Source of the DNA: Viscum album
Taxonomy: Eukaryota > Streptophyta > Magnoliopsida > Santalales > Viscaceae
Length of the DNA: 64,000 nucleotides
Direction: 5' to 3'
Assembly: GCA_963277665.1 (NCBI GenBank)
Contig: OY728133.1
Coordinates: 387,203,962-387,267,961 of the forward strand
The position numbers were made by a program, and so were the translations under genes. Under the pieces are notes generated by a model that was given only the letters and a program-made list of their open reading frames with translations, ran no database searches and was not told where the DNA came from. Below are positions 1 through 10,802 of the stretch, in pieces. Position 1 is the first letter of the stretch; every line of letters begins with the position of its first letter.

Positions 1-3000
1 GTCTCATGCGACACATCTTGAGGAGGCACTCCACCCTTCTATCAAGTATGTAGTTACTCCTTTTATGTTTCCAACATTTCTTGTGGTTCAAAAGAAGGTA
101 AAAGTGATCGAGTGGATTGACCCTCAAGGATATATTCCCTGATATGGGATTCATTAGAGTTATTTGAGTGGAAGAGTTGTTAGTGGTAGATCTATGGTTA
201 CAATACCTTCGAGGTTTTGACCAGCCAGGAGTCGACCTTAAAAGCTTCCCTTTCGACCCTCTGGTATCCATTCCTCTACTATAAGCTTGAGGATGATGTG
301 ATTATTGTGTGGGGTTTGTAGAAATCTTCAAAATTAGGTCCTAGTTGATGATTAAGCTTAGTTTTTTGGATGTGGAGAGGTTCAATGATATTCATATCAG
401 TAGTTTTCAGTGAGACTGTTTCAACTGCAGGGGGAGCAGGATTTTTATATTATGAGTGGGGATAGAGTTGGTAGAGGCCAATCATATTATTTTATTTTAT
501 TTTGGGATTTTTACAAGAGAATTTCCATGGAGGTCTTCATCAGTGTAGAGGTATAGGAGTTTTTCATGGTTAGTTTCATGCAACGGAAGTATTAGTTCTA
601 TCAGGGAAAGAGATCATTATAGGTAATATCGGTTTGTATAGCAACATTGTTTCTTACTTGTTTGATTTTGGAACTTCACACTCCTTTTATTCACTTCATT
701 TATACCATTATCTATGAATATACATTGATAGGCCTCTACTTTTCCTAGGATTGAGTACACCAATGGGATTCCAAACCGGCTTTTTTGATGTGTTTTGTGG
801 GTGTAAACTCATGATGAGATCACATCAGTCCTGTGGGGATCTTTTATTTCTATAGATGCAACCATATGTTTTCATCCTTGGAATTGACTAGTTGTATTTT
901 CTTCATGTTTTTATGGAATAATTCAAATGGATAGTCATGTTTTAAGATGTTCATGGTCAACGTGTGATTTTCATTAGTCAGTGGTCTTGTCATGTTAGAA
1001 GACACTCGGTGGAGACCCTTTTTACCTTATTGGATGCGCTATTAGTGGAATAAATGGATGTTGAAATGGTATATGTTCCCAAGATCATTGGAGAGTTCCT
1101 AGATGATTTACCCAAGGAGGTTGAGATGCTAACACCTTGACATGATGTTGAGCGTGGGATATACTTTTAGCCCAGTGCTTCTCTAAAATCGATGGCTCCT
1201 TGTCGTATATCACCTTCTGAGTTATGGGATTTGAGAATTCATATAGATGATCTAATGAATAAGGGTTTTATCAATCCCAGTGTGTCATCATGGGGTTCTC
1301 CACTATAGTTCTCCAAGAATTTTTATTGTAGTATGAGATTTTGTATATACTACCAAAGGTTGAATCAGGTGACAATCAAGAACCATTACCCTCTTCTGAG
1401 GATACAAGATATTTTCAACCAACTAAGACGGTGAGTTGGTTTTCTAATATATATGTGTGGTATGTATATCACCAGTTGGGGTGAAGGAGGGATATATTCT
1501 GAATAATTCCATCATATCCAATAATGGAAAATTTATGTTTGTAGTCATGACATCTGATGTTACAAATATAACAGTGTGTTCACAGGGATTAAAAAATCCA
1601 TGTTCCATTAGTTACTCAATCAGTTCATCACTGTATTCCTTAATGATATCATAATCTACTTAATGTTAGATGAGGATCATGTTGATCATCTCAAAATATT
1701 CTCGTAGGTTCTTCGATGCCACCATCTCTATGGGGTGTTTCACAAGTTTACATTTTTAACATGGGAGGTCTATTTCCCAGGGCATGTGGTGTCTCATTGT
1801 GCTGTGGACGTAAACCCTTTGAAGGTCGAAGTAGGTTCTTTTTGTGTAACACACAATAATGAATATGAGGCTCATAATATCCTTGGTATCATATGCTATT
1901 ATCATATGTTCATACCTTATTTCTCTCCATTAGCATCCTCATAGAAACATTTGACTAGGAAGGGCCTAGATGTTTCATAGGGTGATTAATTATAGGAAGC
2001 ATTCAGTTTCCTGAAAAGAAATTTTGTTAGTGCTCTAGTTCTCTGGATTTTCGGAGAAAGGGGTGATGTTTGATGTGTTTTGTGATCTTTCTGTTTGGGC
2101 TTGGTATTTGTTGTGATGTACTAGAATGTGGTTATATCTTAGGGGTATATCTAGTTACATCCTCATGAGCGTAACTACACCACTCATGATCTAGAACTAG
2201 AATATATTGTGTTCACACTGAAGTTGTGGTTCAATTTCCTCATTGGGGAGCACTGTGTGCTCATCACAGATCATAAGACTTTTAGGTATATCTTTTCCTA
2301 GTGTGAAATGAATCTATGATAGTAAAGGTGGATAGAGTTTATTTAGTACTATTATATTGATATCTACTACATCTTTAGAAAGGGAAATGATAGGTTCAAT
2401 ACGTTGACTATAAATTCACGGAAGGAGGCTGTTCAGGAATATACTGATTCTTGGAATGAAATGGGGGAGTTAGTAGCCTTGCACATGGATACCAGAGGAG
2501 ATGAGGATATAGGTTGTTTCATTAAAATAATGGTTCAATATTCACCGATGTATCTGGTATAGGATTCTCAATGGGGATACTCAGAGATAGAGGTGATGTG
2601 ATATCGTGTTATCCATGGTGATTGTCCAAAGGTATGTTTAGAGGATGTCTAGGACCGAATTTTATTTCATGGAAAGTAGTTTTTTTTCTGTGGATATACA
2701 CATTGGACTCCTTTTTTAGTTTCTCAACACAAATTTTATAGTACACCCATGGGTTTTTATGATTTACCTTGGCTTGAGGGTGTAGTTTTGGGGGCATGGG
2801 ATGAAACAAGAAGTGGTAGAGTTTGTGGTGAAGTGCTTGGTTTCCCAATAGGTAAAGGTCGATCACTGCATTATAGGTTGTTTGTTACAGTCCATGGTTG
2901 TTCGTGAGTGGAAATGGGATTACATATCAATATATTTTCTCATAGTATGTCCCCATAACATGGAGTTATTTATGTTATCTGGGTGGTTGTGAATTGTATG

Positions 3001-3969
3001 TCAAAATTGGCACACTTATTAGAGATTAAGGAGTCGAGCGCAGTGGACACCTTAGCTATGAGGTACATGGATAAAGAGGTGTATTTTTATAGAGTTATGA
3101 TTTCCATTGTCTCAGATCAAAATGTATGGTTTACTTCAAGAGTCTATAGGGGGTTGTATAATGCTTTTGGAACACAATTACACCTCATCACTACTTTCCA
3201 CCCTCATATATATGGGAAGACGAAACGAACTATCCATAAATTTTTGGATATGTTGCGAGTGTGCATATTGTAATTTAGTGGATCTTGGGTGTAGAAACTA
3301 CCCTTGGTAGATTTTTCTTCTAATAATATCTATCATTATTCGTCTGGGATGGCTACGTTCAAGGCTTTGTATGAAAGACATTTTTGTTATCTTTTGTGCT
3401 AGATGGAGGTTGGGGAGACAACTGTTTTTAGTCCCAATGTGGTGCGAAGCACAACAGAAGAGTTTCTGCTTGTTTGCAAGAGGATGAAAGTAGCACAAGC
3501 CTGGTATAATTTTTTTTGATGATACCAAGAGGATTCCCTTGGAGTTTGAGGGTGGGGGTCGTGATTTCTTGCAGTTTTACCATAAACGTGGGTATTGGGG
3601 GTTTGGCAGAGGGAGTCAGCTTTCTCCTGGCTTCTTTCACCATTTGAGCTATTGGGGTGAGTTGGCAAGGTGTAATATCGTTTCTTATTTCCTCCACGGT
3701 GAGAAAGGATCCACGATATCTTTCACATCACTTATCTTCATCGGAATCTCTATGACGACTCCCATATCATTTAACAAGGATATTTATATATCTAGGATGA
3801 CGTCATGTTTGTGGAGAATCTATTAGAAATCCAGGATCATATAGAGGAGTTATTGCGTGGTTGGACTATTCCTTTGGTTCATGTGTTGTGGAGGTATGGT
3901 GGCAAGGAAGAGAGTAATTTGGTGAGAGAAACACAAATCTGTTCCCAGTACCTAGATTTTTACTTTTGA
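1..3969 (+). pseudogene. E1 gag-pol remnant
   Basis: Degenerate gypsy polyprotein read in shifting plus-strand frames. A protease-like motif FDFGTSHSF lies near 661-690. The RT fingers/palm lie at about 1198-1440 (NKGFINPS, then [18 protein letters not shown]). A mutated F-x-D-D box reads FLNDIIIY at about 1638-1665. RNase H lies at about 2050-2450 (GEHCVLITDHKTFRYIFS). Integrase lies at about 2940-3290; its longest open piece (2983-3273) holds a diverged catalytic core and the TTFHPHIYGKTKRTIHKFLDML segment, where the family has [13 protein letters not shown]. The chromodomain region at about 3800-3966 reads LLRGWTIPLVHVLWRYGGKEE, and TGA at 3967-3969 is the probable end. Positions 1-650 should be the gag C-terminus, but I could not confirm a zinc knuckle there. 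Confidence 0.8.
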
Positions 3970-4639
3970 GTATTTCCTTGTTCCATTTTTCTTTATGATG
4001 TAATATTTGAACCGTTTTGATTTTTAGATGATCTATATTCCATGGTTTTTGATATGTGTGGTGTGATGTGTTACAAAGTCCTAACATATGTAAAGGGGGT
4101 GAACTAATTTCTAATCAATAAACATTAACTAAAATGTGATTAAACCCTTGCGGGTGTGCCTGTGCCTCCCAGAGAAGATAGTAGCTTGACATGGAGGAAA
4201 AATTTTTGTGATTCATGTGTTCAAGACAGTGTGATTCATTATGGTTTTGCAGTTTGTTTTTTGGTCATTTGGGGTGAAATTTAAATTACTACAACAATAA
4301 TCCCTGGATAGAATAAGTCTAAAGAGGTGTTCATGGGTGTAGAGTTTTCCACTCCATCTTTCAAACAACCCAATGAGGTCTAACGTTGATGTGTTTAGTT
4401 GGTAGCAATGTTTCATGTGTAACGAGATCCTTAAGAGTTATCTCAGGGGATGGTTGTACATACCTTTACTACATTTCTTTTTTGGGTTGGTTTTAAATTC
4501 TCAAGGGTGGTAATAGTATGATTGGTATTTGATTTAATGCTGTAGACCTCTCCAATCCATTACTTTTTGGAAATCATGTGTTTGAGATATCATGGTAAGT
4601 CAAGGTGACTTATTTGAACAGTTTGAAAAATTTATAGTT

Positions 4640-4990
4640 TTCCAATGGGGTCTCACCCCTAGTGGTAGCTCAACCAAGGGGTAGCTCACCCTGGAAGTGT
4701 CATTCCCTAGCGGTCACTCGCTAGTGTTGGCTCACTAGAGGATGCTCATTGGTAGTCTCTCACTGGTGGTTTCTCATCTAGTGGTGCCTCGTCTGGAAAT
4801 GTCTCACTTGGCAATGTATCACTTAGAGGTTACTCACTAACAATGAAAGGTGTCTCATCCTAATAGTGATTCATCCAAAAATCCTTCATCCAACAATCCA
4901 TTGTTCAGTGGTGCTACCTTCTTATAGGGCCACATCCGGTGGTTCCTCATCTAGCAGTAGCTTATCTGGAGGTTCCCTGTGAATAATGTT
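4640..4990 (+). repeat. degenerate short tandem repeats in the E1 LTR
   Basis: A run of roughly 20-25 bp units built around CTAGTGGTNGCTCAC (for example CCCCTAGTGGTAGCTCA, CTAGCGGTCACTCGC, CTAGTGTTGGCTCAC, CTAGTGGTGCCTCG, CATCTAGCAGTAGC). Units vary in length and spelling, so this is an old array. Confidence 0.6.
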
Positions 4991-6410
4991 TCAGATCTTC
5001 CAGTTTTTCCCTTTTGACATATTATTGGACATAAAATTATTTTAATGTGTTATTTAGAAGGCCTTGATTCCAATTCAAATCCTATATATCATATCTTAAC
5101 TTTTTTATAACTGAGGAGGAATTTATTTGGTTGAAATGTGAGGTCTTGGTTAAATTCACCTTTAAGGAAAAATTAAGAATTACATTTAATCCATGACTCA
5201 GATCAGATCTTCATAAATCAGAGATATGCCTCCCCTTGTTCATTCTTTATTTCTTTCTCTTGCAGTGGAATTTTCTGAATCCCTATACCAATAAGAGATG
5301 AGTAAACTATTGTAGTAGTTGGTTCATGATTTCCATGGATAATTTCTTTTTGCATGGGTTCCCCTATTTCGGTGTAACCATGAAATGTCGACCATCTTTC
5401 TTCTTATTAGGATTTTCATTTGTATTTATTATTTTTTCATCATATATTATGGGTATATAGTTCTTTTACCACATGTATATAGTATGTTCATGATTAATAA
5501 AGATAATTGATCCACTTTTAAATCAATAAATAGGGGCTGGGAAAAGTGATGTATGTTTTTTCGGTGTTATTTTTCTTTGTTATTGGGATTGGTATGGGAT
5601 AACTACACAATAATAATCATGGTCTTTTAGGGTCCTTTTTTCACATAGACTAGTATTTATCTTTCATTATTTTTGGTTTAATTGTTTGATTATATATATA
5701 AGTTGGTTAACAACAAATATTTGGATAATAAATGAATGCCTCGAGATCATATAGTTTCTATGAGGACCACTAAATTAATTAGTAGAATTAAAAAAGGGAT
5801 GCCTTAATAAATTGGAATTTTTTTCCCTTGGTATGGACGGTCATGTGATGTGTGTGATTTATACGGATTGTTTGTGTTGAGGAATTGGATGACTTCTGAT
5901 TTTATAATGGGGTTGTTATGGGTGTAGTATGATTATGCAACATTTTTTCAAAGCAGGGTGTGTTGTAATGGGTTTCATAGTTTACTGGGTAGTGATGGAA
6001 GGAATAAATAATTTTTCAATATTGCTTGGAATGGATTGGGTTGGGTTGGTTAATGGAATGTAATTAGTCTAATGAAATTGTTGGAAATTTGAAATGGGGT
6101 TTGTGGATTTATGTGTGGCATTGTGTATTTATAGGTACCAATAAAGTGTATAAATGATGAGCTGGTTTGTGATTTTGTTTCTAAACCCATATATTGGGAA
6201 TGATTTTTTAGTGTTATTTATATGTACACTTTTATTTTCTTTTGATTTATATACACATCCCTCCCTAGTTGAGAACTATGTACCGAAGACCCCCATCATC
6301 AGGGGAGGGTGTATTTACAAACATCTCGGTGGGAGGATGGGAGGTTGGCCACTAACTCTTCCCTTCTCGCACTTCCAGGTAATGAGGCATAAGTTTCATC
6401 GAGTAGGATA

Positions 6411-6790
6411 CGATGAGATGTTGTATCCCAAGTGTCTTTAGGATGATTAATGGCATGTTTTCCCAGGTTTCTTCGGGATGAGTTGTGACATGGTGTCATA
6501 GGTGTCTTCATGATGAGTTGTGATGTTCTTTCCTAGGTGTATTTGGGATGATAAGAAATTTATTGTGAGTCCTAGGTGTGTGTGTGGGGATGTTTTGTTA
6601 TCCCCATGTGTGTGCTGGTGGGATGTGTTGTGTGGCCCAGGTTCATACGGGCGGGATGTGTTGTGAGGAACAGGTGTGTGTAGATGAGATGTGTTGTGAG
6701 GACTAGCTATGTTTGGGTCAGTTGAGTTGAGATTCCTTGGTGTGGGTCGGTGGGATGTGATGTGGTAAATTCAGAAGAGGTGGGTTCTCT
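6411..6790 (+). repeat. minisatellite in the E1 LTR, units of about 31-40 bp
   Basis: About ten imperfect units, each starting GATGAGNTGTTGTG and continuing into a CCTAGGTGTNTTTGG-like half. Examples begin near 6441, 6478, 6513, 6548, 6588, 6655 and 6687. The array lies upstream of the hairpin region near the LTR end, the same relative place as the 34-38 bp array in the E3 LTR. Confidence 0.75.
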
Positions 6791-7239
6791 AGGATATTTT
6801 TTGATGGGGTGTGATTGTGGTTATTTTTTTAATGTGCTGCGGGGTAACCTATCATGGATGTGCTTTATATTACATTATATTACATAGAATGTGTTATATG
6901 GTGAGAGTTCCTTATTGAGATTGGTGTTACAGCTAGTCTACCAGTTCGGTGATGATTGGTTCTACTGCTTTCTCACGGGTGTATTAGTATGCTCCTTCCA
7001 CTTGTCCACGAGAGATTTTGGATTTCCTACTTAATGTACTTGTATAATCACTCTATATATATAAAACAATTTTAAGGTTTCCAGGAAGATTTTGTGGACT
7101 ATTCTAGATGTTACTATCTCATACCATGGGACAGTTATCATGTTGCTGCTCTAGTTTTGTTATTGGGTACTTACTTTGGAGACTTTTATTTATATCAGTT
7201 CTATTTACACATGATTTGTGGGATGGTTGTTAGTTTTAT

Positions 7240-7242
<3 letters not shown>

Positions 7243-7281
<39 letters not shown>

Positions 7282-7294
7282 TGTGTGTGTGTGT
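7243..7294. repeat. (AT)n-(GT)n microsatellite
   Basis: A pure AT run at 7243-7274 is followed by CTCT and then a GT run at 7279-7294, inside the E1 LTR tail. Apparent reading frames across it are low-complexity artefacts. Confidence 0.95.
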
Positions 7295-7540
7295 GTTTGC
7301 ATCATAGAGTTTTTTTTGGTTGATACATACAATATCCTGATATTGTTTCTTGTAAAGGTTAATGACTCCCATATTGTGTGATTTGTACACCCTTGGTGCT
7401 AGTCACCATCATATGGCCTACTGGTGGCGGGACTCAGGTGTCTTTATCTCCCTTTCTTCATTTCCATCCTAGGAGGGGTATACATGGAGGGAGGGGTCAC
7501 AATACTTAAAATATAATATATAATTTTCCAATTCTACACT

Positions 7541-7612
7541 AAAAAATGATAATATCATTCTTGTACGTGTTCAGTACCCCTTCATAAAGTTATGTGACAC
7601 TCTTTTGATCAC
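7541..7612 (+). other. LTR stem-loop, decayed copy (LTR A, copy 1)
   Basis: Matches the E2 stem-loop pattern: AAAAATGAT on the left, a CTTGTACGTGTTCAGTACC core, and TATGTGACACTC on the right. Pairing is weaker than in the copy at 7731-7801, about 190 bp downstream. Confidence 0.5.
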
Positions 7613-7730
7613 CACACCCCATGGATGATATATATAAGTATATTTAAAGAAATTATATGATATATATATTGTTATTATTATAATTTAGGAAAGATAAAAT
7701 ATTGCACACCTCTTTTCTATACTGATTATT

Positions 7731-7801
7731 GAAAAATGGAAATGATACTCATGCGTATATACAACATACTGCCTCCATGATTATGGCGTAGTCCATTTTT
7801 C
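7731..7801 (+). other. LTR stem-loop (LTR A, copy 2)
   Basis: Outer arms GAAAAATGGA (7731-7740) and TCCATTTTTC (7792-7801) pair perfectly over 10 bp. An inner CATG/CATG pair (7750-7753 with 7776-7779) replaces the TCGTG/CACGA pair of E2. A self-complementary GTATATAC (7755-7762) takes the place of CGTACGTACG. The core keeps ACTGCCTCCATGA, equivalent to ACCGTCTCCACGA in E2. Confidence 0.75.
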
Positions 7802-8084
7802 AAAACCATATTTCATGATTAGTTCTGAAAGTATAGTTGATGAAAAATATGATAATTATGTCATTATTATTATTCTATATATGATATAACTATAACATAT
7901 TTACAAGAACTAGATCATTAATGACAAAACATGGATGATAAAATATGGCAATTAACACCTGAATCAATGAAAACAATCAGATATCATTAATAAAGGGGTA
8001 ATAATATGTTATAAATGGATTATATATTATATTATAAAAGTTAATATGCATATATAATAAGTCAGTAACATGTTTTAAACAACT

Positions 8085-8710
8085 ACACAGGAGGTTAGAT
8101 CACGTTCAACCAAAAGAAAGCATGAGGTTTTGGATTTTGAATCAATTTTTGTTCATTGTGGTACATTTTTATGTTATGCACCAATTTCTGTTTTATTGTG
8201 TTTACACTTACCAATTAACCCTTAATATCATGATTAATTTATAATTCATGGTATTTAATAATTAATTATTAATTATTTCATCCAATTTTATTTGGATTAA
8301 ATATTACCACTTAGAAAGGGATTCTATCTCAATTTCCAATCATTGAGTCACATTTGTATATTATGCCCCAATTACATTTATATAGTGTATACACTTACCG
8401 ATTCACATTTAATATAATTAATAATTCGTACTTCATGTTATTTATTTTTCTATTTGAATTATTTCATCCTAGTGGATTTGGCTTAAATATTATCAATTGG
8501 TAAGGGACTTCATCTCAATTTCCCTACATCGAAGAATATTGTATTTTCATGGACCTAATTTATTTTAAATTGTGTTTATATGTACCCATTGAAATATAAT
8601 ATCATTAATCCTTATTATTTCATTTTAATTTTAGTTTCAATTTGAATTATTTCTTTCAATGGGTTTTGAATTATAATTTACCATGTAGTAAATAATTTCA
8701 TAACTAAATT
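8085..8710 (+). repeat. tandem repeat of about 187 bp in LTR A
   Basis: A unit with the anchor AATTATTTCATCC recurs at 8271, 8457 and 8645 (spacing 186 and 188). Each anchor is followed by a TTTGG...AAATATTACCA block and, in the earlier units, by a TCTCAATTTCC...ATTGAG block. A partial older unit precedes 8271. The same array is present in LTR B. Confidence 0.75.
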
Positions 8711-10789
8711 TTTTTTATTGGGTTATATTAATTTTTCATTGTATTTAATATTATAATAGATTGTGTGTCATTGATTTTGAATATATTTTATTTTATTTCC
8801 AATTGTTTTATGTGGAATTATTTTTTATACGCATAATTGATTCATTGATTAATCCTCCCAAAAAAATTATGATCAATGTAAGGGGTTATTTTAGAGATTC
8901 AATCTCATCGAGATTGTTTATTGTACAATTTTAGTAGAAGGAAATTATTTGACCATTGTCTACAAAACCCATTAAATTTTATCCTCATCTATTTATTCGT
9001 TAAATTTTCAAGTAATAGTAACATTATTACACTATTTTTTAATTAATAATATTGGTAAAATGTTTTTATGAAATTTCTACATCATTTATCTCTTCGGTCA
9101 GAAATTTGTTTACATCTAAAACCATGGTTTCTAAAATTGTTTTTAGAAATGTTGTTAACCTTTTAAAATTTATTTTTTAAATAAATTTTAATCCAATTTT
9201 ACATTTTATAAACAAAATTAATGAAATGTTAATGTGATTTTAAAAAAATTCCCATTTGAATTTTACTTAAAAAGTTAAAGGAATCATTATTTTAACATGT
9301 ACTGCTTGAACAAAATTTCTATATTTCATGACTAATCAAATGTTTTAAATAATTCTTTATATTTTTTAAAAAAATATTTTCAAAGAAATTTTTTTTATGT
9401 TTCTTGAATATTTATATTTAAATTTAATTTTAAAAATGTAAAGAATATTTTCCTTAAGAATATTTTCAATAAACTTCTTTATTGTATTTCTATTCTTCAA
9501 TGAAAAAACCCTTTAATCTTACTCTAATATGTATATGTTTTATTAATATGACACTTGTTCTTTATATGGATTATTTAGGACCATTTTGACTAAGTAAGAT
9601 ATTGGCATTCACTTTTTTTGATTCATTTTTTAGTCATTAAATTTCCTTTGAAATTTTCAAATTCCTAGGATCATTTGACATTAAATTTCACCTCAATGTC
9701 CATATTATTTATCATAGATATGTTAAAACGTTAAACCATATATAATTTTTTAATAAAGTGTTGTACATTGAAAGTTATTTTTTATTTGAGTAAATATTGA
9801 TAAATCCATATTCTTTACTCAATATGAATATTTTATGATGAGGAATATTTATTAATGAATAAATTCATTTATTTGATATATGAGGAATAATTTGGAAATC
9901 TAGTGATGGGTGGGGCTTAGATGTTTATAGTCCCTAGATTCATAGATAGGCCTCACGAGACAAATAAGTAAGCTAGAGTTAAATGGGTTTTTACCTTTCG
10001 TTTAAAACTATCATGTGGAAATTATTGACTGTAGAGTTATCCTCATGCCTGAGATCAGGACATACCATAATTAAGAATTTACTTTATTAATATTTTACTT
10101 ATGATTATCCATGATATTTTCACACTGATATTATCACGAGATTTATTTCATTATATATTTAATGATTACAATTCACATGTTTTATGTTATTTAACTTTCC
10201 ATATTTATTATGCCTTATCTTATCATGATATATAAGTTATTTAAATGGAAAGTGTTTTCTATTATTTTCCTTAGAATATGTATTATTTTTTATCTAATAA
10301 TGATATCCTTGTTAGGATTAAATGGGGGTGTGTTCAATTATTTACTTTGACATATTAATTATCATCCATGAGATTCTTGTATTGATATTGTCTCTTGATA
10401 CACTCCCTTTTAATTTTATTGATTACATGAAAGTTTTTTTATTTATTTAAATATTATATTTATTATGATTATTGATTCATGATATATTACACTTTACTTA
10501 ACCCTAACTGAGTATTCAAAATCACACTTATTTTTCCTCTTCTTTTAGGAATCCATGAAGTATAATATGGTTTACATGGAAGGATAGCCTATATGGGAAA
10601 ATGTTTTTTTGCGAATAAATATAATTTTGTAATTTATGTATTCCAATATAATGGAATAATCTTGCATGTGTCTAGTTTATCATGAAAACTAAACTATTTG
10701 GTCCTTCGGAATAAGAATCCCTATATCCAATGAAAAATGTATTAATGCAAGCACCGTCTTCGGGCTAATGGGTTCAAGGTCACTATTTT

Positions 10790-10802
10790 TGGTATAAGAG
10801 GA
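10790..10802 (+). other. primer-binding-site-like motif of AB
   Basis: TGGTATAAGAGGA differs by one base from the E2 primer site TGGTATCAGAGGA and lies at the same two-base distance from the LTR end. This indicates initiator-tRNA-Met priming and marks A as a 5' LTR. Confidence 0.65.

Larger units (their letters stand above)
1..7501 (+). mobile_element. E1: decayed Ty3/gypsy (Tekay-like) element, 3' part
   Basis: The left edge of the window cuts into a plus-strand gypsy retrotransposon. Visible in order are protease, reverse transcriptase, RNase H, integrase and a chromodomain-like tail ending at 3969, then a 3' LTR from about 3999 to 7501. The LTR tail (about 7380-7501) resembles the U5 end of E3 at the right of this window: both hold a 'CTAGTCACCAT' stretch and end in GGGTCA-type sequence. 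The coding part is full of stops and frame changes, so the element is dead. Its right end interrupts LTR A of the next element, so E1 inserted later than AB. The 5' LTR and most of gag lie outside the window. Confidence 0.8.
3999..7501 (+). repeat. E1 3' LTR (about 3.5 kb)
   Basis: The left boundary is inferred from TGTAATATTTGAACC at 3999, about 30 bp after the pol stop; it looks like a C-to-T-decayed version of the TGTAACACCC start seen in E2. The right boundary is GGGTCACA ending at 7501. The tail (7091-7501) resembles the terminal 400 bp of the E3 LTR on the opposite strand. A weakened TACTG...CTCAC hairpin region lies near 6960-6985. No second LTR is in the window, so the boundaries cannot be checked by LTR-LTR comparison. 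The left edge is less certain than the right. Confidence 0.6.
7502..10787 (+). repeat. LTR A, front-truncated LTR of the AB gypsy element
   Basis: Homologous to LTR B (15020-20066) and, more distantly, to the E2 LTR. Shared landmarks in order: stem-loops (7541-7612, 7731-7801); AAGTCAGTAACATG...CACAGGAG (about 8060-8095; E2 about 25781-25814); the CAATCTC/GAGATTG hairpin (8900-8916); a GGGTGGGGCTTAGATG block (9908); and AACTGAGTATTC near 10506, matching the GCTGAGCATTTG block in E2. The end is placed at 10787 by alignment with the E2 LTR end just before the primer site. The front is missing because E1 sits there. LTR A is longer than E2 in this interval, partly because of a 187-bp tandem array. 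Confidence 0.75.

Noticed and set aside
7094..7381. 95-codon open frame
   Set aside because: It runs through an AT/GT microsatellite in the E1 LTR tail, and the product is low complexity.
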